A stretch of 64,000 bases of DNA from Cycas panzhihuaensis (GCA_023213395.1 CM041465.1:220851741-220915740), one strand, 5' to 3'. Shown: positions 9,230-20,684, numbered from the stretch's first letter. Notes: generated from the sequence alone by a model not told the origin. Made by a program: numbers and translations.

Positions 9230-11457
9230 TCAAGAATTTGTCTTAAATTTGCACTTGTTGCCTAAAAAAACAGGAGAAGGTTCAAAGGAAAAGGTGGTGG
9301 CTGTCTAAGTTTTTTTTACAGGGTTAAAAATTCTTAACAAAGGGGATTCACATTGAATTATTCTCATTAAAAGAGAATTTGTATTAAATATGTCTTGGAG
9401 TCATTTTATGACAATTTTCTGTATGGAGTTCTAGCACCTAATCTCATAGACAATGTTCGTCTCATATAGCTCCTGTCAATACCAGATTCATGGTCATTCC
9501 TCAGCTTGTCTTCAATAAGTGAATCCACATACTATTGAACAATTCACTGTGGTTTTGTTTGTCAGACTTGAGAAGCTCTATAATAGGGTTAAATCCAGTC
9601 TACCCCGAATCTTCTGTGTTATTACACATCTAGTGGAGGTTGTATTGAGTATTTTTGAGTTAATTGACAAGCCTCACACCCTGGGTTTGAAACCCTCCCC
9701 TCTCTCTTGCATGTTCGTGGCTCGTTTGCAGGTCCCATACTACCTTGTAAGGCTCCCGTATCATCAAGTGACTTGTTAGTGTTCCCTTCGTGGACCATTG
9801 TTTATTGTAGCTACTACTGGCTTGCACTATGCACGGCTAAAGTTATTAATGGACGGCTCGCCTTCCATTTGGCCCTGACGGCTCTTCTCACTATGTGAAG
9901 TACATCGGACTGCTTCGCTCTCTTCTGCGTGGCTCCAGTTGAAGGCTTCCGTCCTACTGTTTGTGCAACGGCTTGACATTTTCCTCCTGGCATCCGTCTT
10001 CCATTCAACGACTCTCGTCCTCCTGTGGAGTGGCTCCGTCGATGACACCACGCCTCCATCTTTGCTCCTCTAACGTGCCGACTCCCGCATCTGATCCTCT
10101 TTGACTTTGGCGGCTCATCCCCTGTGTGCAGCTACGTCCTCCGTCCCAAGTGCAACCTGTGCTCCACCCTCCGTCCCAGGTGCAGCTCTTCCTCGTGATT
10201 CAACAGTCACATGCTCCTCACCGACGACTCACGTAGCTCGAACGACGGCGCCTGTTGGAAACCAACCCACAGTTAAATCGACCACAGTAATCGTCATGCC
10301 GCTCGTCGATAAGCTCGCCCATGGGTTCCGCCTCCAAGTTTTGACTCAGCCGCCACTCGACTAAAATTTCAAATAAATACAAACTATGTGTTATATAATT
10401 TAAAATATGCTTCAGCATATTCATTTCTTAATTTTCCTTCAAAACTTTAATTTTCTAAAGTTTAATTTTTAACTTTATTTTTCATCATTTTTAAGAGCCT
10501 TTTGACATTTGCTTAATGTGATAATCACATTAACTTATATAAAAAAAATTGTTTTGCCCTTTTATCACCTTTTTTAGTGTGTAAATCACACTAACATCCA
10601 TAAAAAAATTTGCAATTATTATTTTGAACATAAAATCACCACTTCAAAAGTGATTTTATAATTTTTTATTTTGAAAATTACTCAATTTTCAATGACATTA
10701 AGTTCCTTAGTGACTTAAGTCATTAATTCTAAGTTAAAAAGGTGATCAATTTCAAAATTTTTGAAGTGTGTCAATCACACTATTTGTACAAATCTCTTAA
10801 GTGTAATTTGGTGATTAAAACACCATCATTTTTTGCTTATTTTAAGCCTTAAATTGTATCATTTGAAGACTATTTTTCTCACTGGGCTCCCTGCGAAGTA
10901 ACCCAATTATAAATGAGAATCAACATCAACTACAAAAGGGGACAAACATCAATAAAAATCTGCAAATTTTTGGTGCGTAGAGATCATTGTTTTTGATCCC
11001 AAGTGTTCATGGTGGACTTGCTTTATTATTGGCTTGTTGAAGGCATTAATTTGTGGTGTTTTTGCTGCTATTTATCTTTTTATGAGATTGTTGTTTGAAC
11101 TAAGTTGCATTATCTGATATTCAATGCAACTATATTGTATCTTGAAGTCCTTTTTTGACAAAGTTTTCAACAGCAAACAGGCCTACAAGCACACATTTTT
11201 CAGCACTAAAAACAACCCACTTTTAATCATTAAAACACTTAAGTGAGGAGACTCGAAAAGAGTTTATACTCTGCCTCAAAGTGCTAATAACTTGGCCAAC
11301 ACTACTCTTGCTATCAGGTTGGACAAACTTGCGAGCCAAGCCCTCCATTCCGTCCACAATTTTTTCAGTCTCGTACTGATTTCTTGTTGGATATTGAGTG
11401 GAACTTAAGCGGCGTTAACTCAAAAGTTTCCAAGTTTCATCTAGTACTGCAATCGAA
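9230..11457 (+). other. Element D: partial leader with GC-rich block
   Basis: The start resembles the E leader around 33107-33240 (AAAAGGTGGCTG followed by AAAGAGAATT). A GC- and CpG-rich, pyrimidine-skewed block lies at about 9830-10350, with a counterpart in E at 33530-33960. The motif GGCTCCCTGCGAAGTAACCC is at 10885-10904 and HP3 at 11248-11277. Short frames in the GC-rich block on both strands look like composition artefacts. Confidence 0.65.
11248..11277 (+). promoter_or_regulatory. Leader stem-loop HP3 (element D)
   Basis: The outer arms GAGAC/GCCTC (one mismatch) and inner arms AGAGT/ACTCT flank a TTAT loop, about 180 bases before gag. It matches E at 34788-34817. Confidence 0.5.
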
Positions 11458-12300
11458 ATGGCGACTCAAATGCTAAATGCAAACACCATTAAATTAACAG
11501 GTGCTGAAAACTATCTTACTTGAAAGAAACAAGCAAAAAACTTGTTGATTATGAATGAGTTATGAGATTATGTATCAGGCGAAATCACCAAACCTGAGCC
11601 TACTCCTGATCCTGCTAATCCTCAAAATTTAATTCCAGCAAATCCTGTCGCATTAGCTTCTTTCCAAGCTAAAGATGAGGTTGCACTCGCCTTTATTCAT
11701 CTGTCAGTCAATGATAATGTTGATCAGAATATTGAATCAGCTTCAACTTCTAAAATTGCTTGGGACATAATTGTTTCATTGTATAAACAAAAAGATAATG
11801 CACGAATTGTTATGTATAAAGCAAAATTATTCAATCTGAAGTATGTTGCTCCAATGGCAGCCGATTTATCTTCAATTCAGGCTATCAGTAATCAACTGAC
11901 AGCGCTTGGCAAACCAGCCACAAATGAAGACTTGGTTACTGCAACAATTCATGCATTGCCTAAAGAATATAATGGTTTTAATTCTGACATTTCTAGAAAT
12001 GGAACTTTGTCAATTCTAACTTTCAATGAGTTACAACATTTATTGCTACAAGAAGAAAAAATTTATTCGCTACAAGATGAGGCAAGCACATCAAGTGCTT
12101 TCTCCGTGAAGTTTAAATTCAAGTAACAATTTCAGCCCAAGCAGAATTTTTTGAAAAAATTTGACAGTCTTAACATAAAATCAAAGACTGTCGTTTGTCA
12201 TTATTGTAACAAAGTTGGCCACATTCAGCCTAACTGCAGAAAACGTCAACATGACTTGCAACAACCACAACAGTAGCAAATTCAACGTCAACAGAATCAT
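11458..12300 (+). pseudogene. Element D: gag
   Basis: The ATG at 11458 starts MATQMLNANTIKLTGAENY, the conserved copia gag N-terminus, which fixes the start. The UBN2-type core includes AFIHLSVNDNVDQNI and KIAWDIIVSLYKQKDNARIVMYKAKL. An intact CCHC knuckle (CHYCNKVGHIQPNC) lies at 12196-12237, followed by a Gln/Arg-rich linker. In-frame stops occur near 11521 (in place of Trp), 11565 and 12124. Gag would form the nucleocapsid that packages the element RNA; this copy is dead. Confidence 0.88.
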
Positions 12301-12452
12301 CATCAGCAAGAATGCGAATCGGCATCGGCGGCGAATAACGTCAACAACGTCAGCAGCAAGGACCAACTCAAGGTACATTCTAAGGTGGTCGACAAAAAAG
12401 GACGAATCGTGGTGATTTTCAAGGCCACACAACTCAATATGATCCAAGTGAC

Positions 12453-13600
12453 ATGACCTTTTTTGCATATAGTGGCCATCATAATGCTAATACTTGGATC
12501 ATTGATTCTGGTGCATCACACCACATGACAGGTGATGCAAACATATTGTCAAATTTTCAAGAATGTCAAGGTGAAACAGTGACATTCGGAAACAATGCCA
12601 CTGTCGAAATATCAGGTGTAAGTCAAATAACACCTCATGATCAGCATTCTATATTTCCTAGTGGAAATGTTTCCTAGTTCCTAGAATGCCCAAAAATTTG
12701 CTTTATGTCAGTCAGCTTGATAAATAGCAGATGAGTGTGCTATTCAAAGATAGAAAGTGTACCATCAGGAACAAAGACGACCAGATAGTTGCAATTGGTC
12801 ATGAAGATCGTGGCCTCTACAAATTAAATACAACATCTGGATCATCTCATGCATATGTCTCCCATTCTATAAATAAGACTCAACTATGGCATGAAAGACT
12901 TGGACATCTTAATCTTAACAGAATCAGGGAGATGTTCAAACAAAACTTGGTTTATGGCTTACCCGAAATCTCTGGGGGTAATTGCCTTTATGAATCGTGT
13001 CTTATGGGGAAGCAACATCGAGAACCTTTTGAGAAAGGTAAGGCATAGAGAGCATAGCATCCACTACAGCTTATACATTCTGACATTTGTAGTCTCATGA
13101 CCACTCAGTCTCATGGAGGATCATCATTCTTCATGACATTCATTGATGATTTCTCACATAAAATGTGGATCTACTTTCTAAAGCATAAGTCAGAAGCTTT
13201 GAACAAGTTTAAGGAATTTAAACTTGCGGTCGAAAATGAATTAGGCATGCGCATCAAAATACTCCGAACAGATAATGGTGGTGAGTATATGTCCAAGGAT
13301 TTTAATCAATTCTGTATTCAAAACAACATCAAAAACCAATTTTCTGCCCCTTACACCACAGCAGAATGGTGTAACAGAAAGGATGAACAGAACCTTGGTC
13401 GGTAGAGCAAAAGCTATGATGCATGCCAAAGGTCTCTCATTAACATATTGGGCAGAAGCACTTCATACTTCTGCGTACCTGTCAAACTGCAGCTCGAGTT
13501 CTGCACTTTCGGGCATGACACTCGAGGAGACCTACACTGGCCAGAACCTACGATCAGCCACTTACGAACTTTTGGATGCATGGCCTACATGAACATTCCT
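12453..13600 (+). pseudogene. Element D: protease and integrase
   Basis: The retropepsin motif WIIDSGASHHMTGD is intact near 12495. GAG-pre-integrase follows (LWHERLGHLNLNRI, then CLYESC), giving the zinc-binding HHCC set. The integrase core begins FIDDFSHKMWIYFLKHKSEA, with RTDNGGEY as the second catalytic Asp. A frameshift near 13360 breaks the stretch before the catalytic Glu, which continues in another frame as QQNGVTERMNRTL. Stops also lie near 12676 and 12725. Confidence 0.87.
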
Positions 13601-14949
13601 CACGAACAAAGACGGAAATTCGACAACAAAAGTCTCAAATGCATCTTTGTTGGATATGCTCCTGACAGTAAAGCATATCGATTGTTTCATCCCCTTACTA
13701 AAAAGATGCATACTTCACATTGTCTTTGCAGAAGACAATCGAGAGATCGACATCAGCACTCTTCCTTTCTCCCTTGATAAAGGCAAAGCCATTCTTGAAG
13801 AATCTGTCCCTTCAACTTCCTCAACTCCTTGTACTTCATCTGCACTAGTTGCTTCTTCCTCCTCATCTTCCTTACTTCCTTCATTGTGTCCTTCTTCTTC
13901 TTCTTCTGAAGTTCAGCAATCACCTCCATTACAGGACCATGATGCCACATCGACAAAGAAGCTAACCAAATGGTACATGCAAACTATTGCAGATTCACAA
14001 ATCGTTGAAGGAAAACGACCATCCAAAATGCGGCCTTCACACACTGTCAATTATGCACTTATGGATTAAGTGCTTACTGCTCCTGAGCCTTCCACTTTTG
14101 AGGAGGCATGTACAGATGAAAAGTGACAGGCTGCCCTGGATGATGAGATCCACTCCACATATCAAAATGACACATGGGACTTGGTTGAATTACCACCTGG
14201 CAAACAAACCATCAATTGTAAGTGGATCTATAAAATCAAGTATAAGTCTGATGGTACTATTGAGCGACATAAGGCTCGCCTTGTTGCTAAAGGTTTAAAT
14301 CAACAAGAAGGCATCGACTACACCGAGACATTTGCACCCATAGCCAATATGAATACCATCAGAATTGTTATGGCCTTAGTTGCACAATGCAAGTGGCCAT
14401 TGTATCAGATGGATGTCAAAAGCAGCTTTCTCAACGGCGATTTGATTGAAGAGGTCCACCTAGAACAACCTCCTGGATATATTTCTGTTGACAATGAACA
14501 TCTTGTCTGTCGCCTTAAAAAGGCCTTGTATGGCCTAAAACAAGCGCCACGTGCTTGGTATTCAAAGATCAATGACTACTTTTTGTAACACAATTTTCAT
14601 CGATCCATATCATATTCGAACCTGTATATCAAAACTCAAAACCAACACATCACACTAATTATTCTTTATATTGATGATTTGATTATTACAGGCAAGGATG
14701 TAAATCTTATTGAGCGTCTCCAAAGGGACTTGAAGAGAAGTTTTGAAATGACAGATCTCGGACTTCTTCACTATTTCCTTGTCATAGAAGTGTGGCAGCA
14801 GCCAGGTCACATTTTCATTTCTCAAGCCAAATATACATGGAATATTTTGTAGCGATTTAGAATGGAAGACTGCAGACCTTCACCACCATCCATGGAGACA
14901 GGTACTAAATTGTCGATGAATGAAGAAAGGAAACCTGTTGATTCTACCC
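13601..14949 (+). pseudogene. Element D: Ser-rich linker and reverse transcriptase
   Basis: A Ser/Pro-rich linker (about 13800-13930) joins integrase to RT. The RT blocks are WKYKIKYKSDGTI-type palm entry, RLVAKGLNQQEGIDYTETFAPIA, YQMDVKSSFLNGDL, YGLKQAPRAWY and the catalytic LYIDDLIIT near 14668. Stops interrupt it near 14067, 14124, 14586 and 14851. The enzyme would copy the RNA into DNA from the tRNA primer. Confidence 0.88.
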
Positions 14950-15629
14950 TTTTCAGGTAACTAGTGGGTAGTCTCATCTACTTGACTAACACTAGACCTG
15001 ACATTTCATATGCGGTTGGAATATGTTCCAGATATATGATCAGCCCCAATCAACAACACTGGAACGCTGCAAAACGCATCCTCATATACCTCAAAGGTAC
15101 TTTGCAGTACGGTCTTCAATACATACGTAATGAGAACTTCACATTGGAAGGGTTCTCAGATTCAGATTAGGCTAGATGCCAAGATAGCCGAAAATCCACC
15201 TCAGGTTATTGTTTCAACCTTGGGTCTGCTATTGTTTCATGGAGTTGCAAAAAGAAACCAAATGTTACACTTTTCTCCACTAAAGCAGAATACAAAGCTA
15301 CTGTCAGCGCAGCATGTGAGACTATTTAGCTCAAACGGATTCTTGAAGAGCTTGGACTTGAGCAAACACTCCCAACACCATTGTATTATGACAACCAAAG
15401 TGGTACCAAGATTGTCAAGAATCCAGTATTTCATGCACGCACCAAGCATATTGAGGTCCATTACCATTTTATCAGAGAACATGTGCAGCAAGGTGAAATC
15501 GACCTCGTCTACAAGTCGACCGATCATCAGCTAGCCAACATCTTCACCAAGCCACTTGGAAAAGAGAAGTACGAACATTTCAAAAACAACCTCGACATTC
15601 GACTTAATGCTGTATCCATTCAGGGGGGG
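14950..15629 (+). pseudogene. Element D: RNase H and polypurine tract
   Basis: Conserved copia blocks are GSLIYLTNTRPDISYAVGI, GFSDSD, a KSTSGY-like region read in another frame, and TKHIEVHYHFIREHV. The frame ends near 15635 (IRLNAVSIQGGC). The polypurine tract AGGGGGGG at 15622-15629 abuts the 3' LTR. Stops near 14958, 15168 and 15330 break it. Confidence 0.87.
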
Positions 15630-16162
15630 TGTTAGAACCTTCATTTCCTAAACATTAAGTCTTGACCATAGGTATTAGTATTTTTGTCACTTTAGGCCTT
15701 TATCCTAAAGTGTTCATTTGTTTGATTATAAAATTGTCTTTTGTCTTGTAGTGACTTTTCTCACATGTGCTTGTGAGAAGTCAACTTTGGTGGGCTCTAT
15801 CCCTATCCTTGGAGATAGAAGAGTCCTAATCAGATTTGTCTTTTAGTCTTGATCAGTAACATGTGGAGAGATCCTGATCGTCCAAACTCCTTTATAAGGA
15901 GCCCTATTTTCATGTTTTGGTATGTAGTATTTGGTGTTAGAGTTATGTTACTGCAAGTGTCTCTTATAGGTGAAGTGTTGAGATGAATTCTCCTACATGT
16001 GTTTATGATAGGCCGAGTTAAAGTTCAATACTCCTCCCTATTATCTTTTGTTTTGTACTACATCTTTTCATTAATCTAAAGTGTATAGTCCTTCATATTT
16101 CGATGTCCTATCTAGTTCCTCAATAGATTCTGGCACCTGTATCTTCTCCATTTTGTCTTTCA
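15630..16162 (+). repeat. Beta-group 3' LTR of element D
   Basis: The 533-base LTR starts TGTTAGAACCTTCATTTCC and ends TTGTCTTTCA. A TATA box TTTATAAGG is at 15891-15899. An inverted repeat, GACTTTTCTCAC with GTGAGAAGTC, lies at 15753-15782. No TSD can be checked because the 5' LTR is absent. Confidence 0.88.
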
Positions 16163-16180
16163 ACACAAACTAAAAAAAAC

Positions 16181-16266
16181 GTGTGTGTGTACTTTATCAC
16201 ATTAAGTGATAAAGTAACTTTATATAATACATAATTTTAACATTATAACATAAAGGTTCTAATAGA
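16181..16266 (-). repeat. Gamma-group LTR fragment
   Basis: On the minus strand this reads like the first 85 bases of a gamma LTR, from TATTAGAACCTTTATG to the TTATCACTTAATGTGATAAAG region. It lies between the 3' LTR of D and the hAT remnant, so D probably inserted into an older gamma LTR that had itself inserted into the hAT gene. Confidence 0.55.
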
Positions 16267-17465
16267 ATTGCCTCCATGCTTGCCATTTTGCACCTATCAC
16301 CATATGCACCAATGTAGACTTTACATCAACAAACTTTGGCATAATATAATGTGAAGCAAACCTGGTATCGACAACCTTTAAGAGCTCCAACATCGAATAT
16401 TGTCAAAAGATCGCTACAATACATGGTGGTTGGTGATAAATTTTTAGATCTCCCTAACTTACTCACAAACCATTCTAATCACCGCCAATTGTGGATGAGT
16501 CTCCTCTTCTACCATATCCTTTGGCATGAGGTTCAAACGGTAGACAATGCGGAGGGGTCCAAAAGACATACGGGTATTTGCCCTCAACCAACGTCTTAGA
16601 AACTCTACAAACAAACACATTACCTGTGTTCACTTGCAAAGCAGATAAATGGTCATATTATTGATAAATGAGTTGTACTCATGAATAAACAAATAAATAA
16701 TTTGATAAACATGAGTATTATCTCACATTACCTGTACAACATTGTGAGCATTAACATATTCAATTGCTTACACAAGAATGTTAGCAATAAAACCTATATC
16801 ATTCATCTCTCCTGTGCAACCAACTACCATGATGAACATGGCACCCTTGGGTGACTTGGCAATGACATTCACATGGAAACTATTAGCTTGATTAGCCCAC
16901 CCATCTTCAACAATGAAGACACCAAACTTAATCTTGGAAACCATAATAGACTCCAACATAAATTCCACTAAACTCCATTCCTTGTGAAGAAGTGAGGTGT
17001 GAATCCTCTCATATTTTGGATTCACACAACCTACGGTGTTGTATTAATAACTTACACCATATCTTGCCATTATGGTGACATTGAAGATCAACCCACATGC
17101 ATAAATGCAACATTCGATTCTGGTGTCCACTTTCTCATTGCCATGCATGTTAAACATCAATGTGATTAGGCCAATTTGAGTGCATGCCCTCTTCCTACAG
17201 TGGCTAATAAAGATCACCTACCTTGTGTTCCTTGTCTTATCAAGATTTTTACAGACTACATCCTCCACTTCTTTTTGGTATTTTTGAATGGTTAACAGAG
17301 ACGATTGTGGGCATCCAACAATTCCTTCATTAGGCTCACAAAGTAAGTGGGTCTTCACTCTAGAATATGAGCCCCGATATGCACCTATATCACAAACATT
17401 ATACTTCCATGAATACAAGCCTCCATCATTAATTGAGATGTGGGAATATGTCATAAATATAGTGG
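16262..17465 (-). pseudogene. hAT-family transposase remnant (BED zinc finger, DUF659)
   Basis: Minus-strand blocks run in family order. A BED-like finger (17454-17300) reads SWKYNVCD...RVKTHLLCEPNEGIVGC; the first Cys of the usual WKCxxC is Tyr. Next comes RIECCIYACGLIFNVTI (about 17120), then DUF659 at 17025-16768 with FGVFIVEDGWANQANSFHVNVIAKSPKGAMF in part and GCTGEMNDIGFIANILV, then AIEYVNAHNVVQ followed by a GTAATG donor-like site. After about 150 bases come KTLVEGKYPYVFWTP and finally DTRFASHYIMPKFVDV near 16350. Stops and frameshifts show it is dead. The C-terminal dimerisation domain and the terminal inverted repeats were not found. Confidence 0.82.
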
Positions 17466-18375
17466 CAAAAAAAGTGAAAATTTGTTGATTTCTACTACAC
17501 CATTGTGGCCACTAGCAATACAAGACTATGAAACCATTTGAATCACCTGCAATGGAGTAGAATCACCTGCAAATAGACTTGAATCACTACATGAATGGGT
17601 TGGATAGTGAAAACCATACCTAAATCAGTGATTAAATAGCAATTAAGTTTAGAAAAACATGGGCTTGGTCCATGGTTTTCTAGCCCACAATTTGGGCCCT
17701 GGCTTTGCACTTACACTTTTTGTTTTTTGTTTGAGTGAGTCGTTTTCTGTTCTTTTGTTTTTGTTTTTGTTTTTTTTTTAATTTATGTTTTCAATTTTCA
17801 AAACATAAAAATCGCATAAAACAATAAAAAATAACAAAAGGTAATAAAATAGAGATAACTTAAGTTGGGCGGGGCCCACCCTCCATGTAGGCCCCACAAA
17901 ATGCTTGTCCAATACTAAAGGAGAAATCAAAAATGCCTCCATATAGAAAAAATAGCCCTAAGACACCTTCAAAAGCCCAAAAACATTCTCGCGTCATTTT
18001 CACATTTTGGGCAATTTCAACGGTTATGAAATAGAAAACAGTTGCTTTTCTTCTCCTATATACCAATTCCTTATCCAAAGGAGTAAATTTCTCTTGGCCA
18101 TTTATGTTGCATGTTGCTCTTGTGTCACATTCTCTTGCAAGCTCTATCGTTGATCAACCCATTGGACCTCTTGCAATTCTTGAATGACCTCTTGGAATTG
18201 CCCATTTTCCATCATTGGATTTGGAAATTTTATTTTTTTCTTCTAGAACCCCAACTGTCTTGTTGTTACAAATTTGTAGCTATACAAGAAATTGTGCCAA
18301 GTTGCCTTCTACTTCATGATCCATAACATTTGTAGCATGTTTAGATACTTAAACATTACTTCATGAATTTTAAGG
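17466..18375. other. No gene recognised
   Basis: AT-rich intergenic sequence. A short inverted motif, GGGCTTGGTCCATGG near 17660, is the only local feature noticed. The open frames here have no recognisable domain. Part may be decayed gypsy pol downstream of the minus-strand gag at 18376-18550. Confidence 0.6.
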
Positions 18376-18550
18376 ACAATCAATATGTTCATGATTGGTA
18401 AGTCCACATTCCCCACACACGTACTTGCCACCTTTTTGCTCCAATGAGCAATCTCTCCTAATATGTCCCCGTTGAAGGCATAAATAACAACAAATAGCCT
18501 TGACATATCCCTCACATTGCTTATAAGGGTCTCATGCAACTTCTTAATAG
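18376..18550 (-). pseudogene. Gypsy gag remnant: two CCHC zinc knuckles
   Basis: The minus strand encodes CYLCLQRGHIRRDC (18489-18448) and CGECGLTNHEHIDC (18417-18376). Both fit CX2CX4HX4C exactly, with a short basic linker between them. Paired knuckles at the end of gag are typical of Ty3/gypsy nucleocapsid. The capsid part probably lies to the right at 19565-20007, separated by the delta LTR insertion. Confidence 0.75.
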
Positions 18551-18707
18551 AATAGATTTCTTGTTTCTACAGGCCTAGTGTGACCACTCTTGCCCCACCT
18601 ACTCAAATTAACATCTCTTGACTTGAACTATCATAATCCTGCATGTTATGATTATCCATTTCACATACCATACTACAATGCCCCAATAACTTCCAATCTG
18701 TGAAAGG

Positions 18708-19564
18708 TGTTAATGCCTAAGGTCATTTGCTTTAAAATTAGATTAATATGAGTCATTTCATAACTTAAGAACAATGACTCTAATGTAATGTTATAATGTT
18801 CACTTAAGTGAAATACACTTTATGTGCATCTATATAATTTCACTTAAATTTCATGTGAATTTGTTTAAGGCGAAAAAACCCTAATCAAATTCTTTTATCA
18901 ATAAAAAGTGAAATCCAATGGAATGAGTTAGTGATCTCATCTCCTCTTTTGAACTCTGAAATTTGCCTCTTGTATCTTGAGTGCATTCTTACTCTTGTCT
19001 CCATTCATATTTGCCATTGTGAAATGTTAGAGTGGACAACCTGAATCCATTACTCCAACAAGTGCTATCAGAGCTTTGTTGTGTTGCCTCACCACACTCA
19101 CTTGCAAGGAGACCAAGAAACAATCTCCTCTTCTTCACCTTTTCATGTGAACTAAGAGTTGAGTATTATATTTTCACATTCTTTTTACAAGTATTTACAT
19201 GCAAAAGAACTCTTGTTTTTTATAAAATTTGCAAATATTTCTTTTATTTCTCCCGTATCTAAGTGCAATATTATAGGTACAACGAAAAAAAAACCTTGTG
19301 CATACTTTCAACTGCACATTGAAGTTGATTTAAAGCTGAAATCAGCCAATTTATAGCATTTTTCACAGATCTAAATAGTATTTGACACAAAAAGTCACAA
19401 GGGTGATTCAAATGGTTTCATAATCTTGTATTGCTATGATCCCATCTCCTCTTTTGAGCTCTCAAATTTACCTCTTGCATCTTGAGTGCATTCTTGCTCG
19501 TCTCCATTCATGTTTTCCATTGTGAAGTGTTAAGAGTGGGCAACCTAGATCCATTGCTCCAACA
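18708..19564 (+). mobile_element. Delta LTR pair with a very short interior
   Basis: The 5' LTR-like segment 18708-19060 starts TGTTAATGCC and ends CTCCAACA. A primer site TGCTATCAGAGC follows at 19063-19074, one base from the tRNA-iMet consensus. After about 360 bases a second copy of only the LTR 3' end appears at about 19432-19564 (ATCTCCTCTTTTGA-like, then CATTGCTCCAACA). No protein is encoded. A TATATAA-like box is near 18831 and a TTCACTTAAGTGAA palindrome is at 18799-18812. No TSD was found, so it may be a deletion derivative or a TRIM-like element. Confidence 0.6.
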
Positions 19565-20007
19565 ATATATGATCATTCTAAGTATGTTCATGTTCCTGGA
19601 TCCTTAATTTTGTAATTACTATTTTCAATTTATCAATTTATGATTGATATGTTTGTGTTGGATCTAAAATTACTAAAAGGGTAAGTCATCATATTGTTGT
19701 CACTTCTTGTTTCAACATTTCCAACTCTAAACTTGGATCTAGATGATTTCACATATAGGAATTTTACATTTGATTTTCAACCTTAAGAGCCAAATCCCAA
19801 ACCTGCTCATAGCTACTCGTCCAGTGCAAACATACTTTGTCCCTCATTTGACCAAATAACCCTTTGACAAAATACGTAGAATGTGGAGGGAAATATAATT
19901 CCATGCATGCATTTCATTAATGATAATTTGCATGCACCCATCAAAATCTATAATAGATTCTCCAAGCTTTTGTCTAATTTCATCCTATACTTGTAAAATG
20001 AACAAAG
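19565..20007 (-). pseudogene. Gypsy gag (capsid) remnant, left part
   Basis: Minus-strand translation across frames gives YFVKGLFGQMRDKVCLHW, then YEQVWDLALKVENQM. This resembles the gypsy gag pattern of a short hydrophobic 'F(I/V)xGL' helix followed by an 'AxxLAxxVE' helix. Element F interrupts it at 20008, and the upstream part resumes at 27832. The assignment rests on two short blocks and on the zinc knuckles further downstream. Confidence 0.5.
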
Positions 20008-20087
20008 TGTTAAACCTTATGTTTACATGTTAAGATAATGTACTTTTATTTTCATATAATATGTGAAATTTTTACTTTAGTGGTGAC

Positions 20088-20105
20088 TTATCACTTAAGT
20101 GATAA
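20088..20105. promoter_or_regulatory. LTR palindrome 1 (element F)
   Basis: An 18-base perfect palindrome with arms TTATCACTT and AAGTGATAA. It is shared with the solo LTR at 3719-3742 and in decayed form with gamma LTRs. Confidence 0.55.
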
Positions 20106-20227
20106 AGTGCACACCCACATTCTTTCTAGTGACACAACGTTGTCACTAAAGGGTCAAATGGACCCTCATGCATTTTTGCTCACATGCGAGCCCAAAAGGA
20201 CACATGTCCAACATGCAAGGCATGTAT

Positions 20228-20259
20228 CTTGGATGTTTGACACTTGTCAAACATCCAAG
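20228..20259. promoter_or_regulatory. LTR palindrome 2 (element F)
   Basis: The 15-base arms CTTGGATGTTTGACA and TGTCAAACATCCAAG flank a two-base centre. It is identical in element I (63544-63575) and covaried in the solo LTR. Confidence 0.6.
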
Positions 20260-20645
20260 GCCCTAGGTCTCTCATTTCACTCTATATAATGAGACCTCTT
20301 CTCATTGTCTCATAAGAGAGTTGGAGTTGTATTGTTATGCTGTCAGTTTGCTAATCAAACTATTCATTCTTTGGAGGTTGGACCAATTCCAACTCCACAC
20401 ATTGAGTATCATTTTCTCTTGCTCCTTCATTCATGTTTTGTCTCTTTGCTTTCTCTTTACCTTGAGATTATTATACTTGTTTGTATTTCTGCAACTAGAA
20501 CTAGAGTGATCTTAGTTTCTAGATCTTGGGACTATTGAGGCCATCTAGCCTCTTTTCACATTCGGTATCAAAGCAAAAGGAGACTAGCTCCCTCTGTTCT
20601 GTTTTTGCAACTGCTCAAGGAGTTTTTTTGAAGAAAGCAACAAAC

Positions 20646-20684
20646 CCTTGGTGACGACCTTCGCACTCCGAAGGCGATCCAAGG
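20646..20684 (+). promoter_or_regulatory. Leader stem-loop HP1 (element F)
   Basis: The inner stem CCTTCG/CGAAGG (20658-20663 and 20669-20674) has loop CACTC. The outer stem CCTTGG/CCAAGG (20646-20651 and 20679-20684) is separated from it by a small internal loop, and AAACC/GGTTT may extend it. It lies about 72 bases after the primer site. Confidence 0.6.

Larger units (their letters stand above)
9230..16162 (+). mobile_element. Copia element D (beta group), 5' truncated
   Basis: A beta-group copia element has a 5' leader fragment, gag, protease, integrase, RT, RNase H, polypurine tract and 3' LTR in the usual order. The 5' LTR, primer site and HP1 region are missing. The left break, near 9146-9230, meets the gypsy chromodomain remnant. 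It is closely related to E but more decayed. Confidence 0.88.
20008..20560 (+). repeat. Element F: 5' LTR
   Basis: The 553-base LTR starts TGTTAAACCTTATG and ends CTTTTCACA. The TATA box TATATAA lies at 20283-20289. Upstream are the two palindromes at 20088-20105 and 20228-20259, so both fall in the likely U3. Confidence 0.93.

Noticed and set aside
9660-9700. GGGTTTGAAACCC near 9684 as a tRNA-like B box of a SINE or tRNA gene.
   Set aside because: No A box at the right distance, no cloverleaf can be drawn and no poly(A) or TSD is present.
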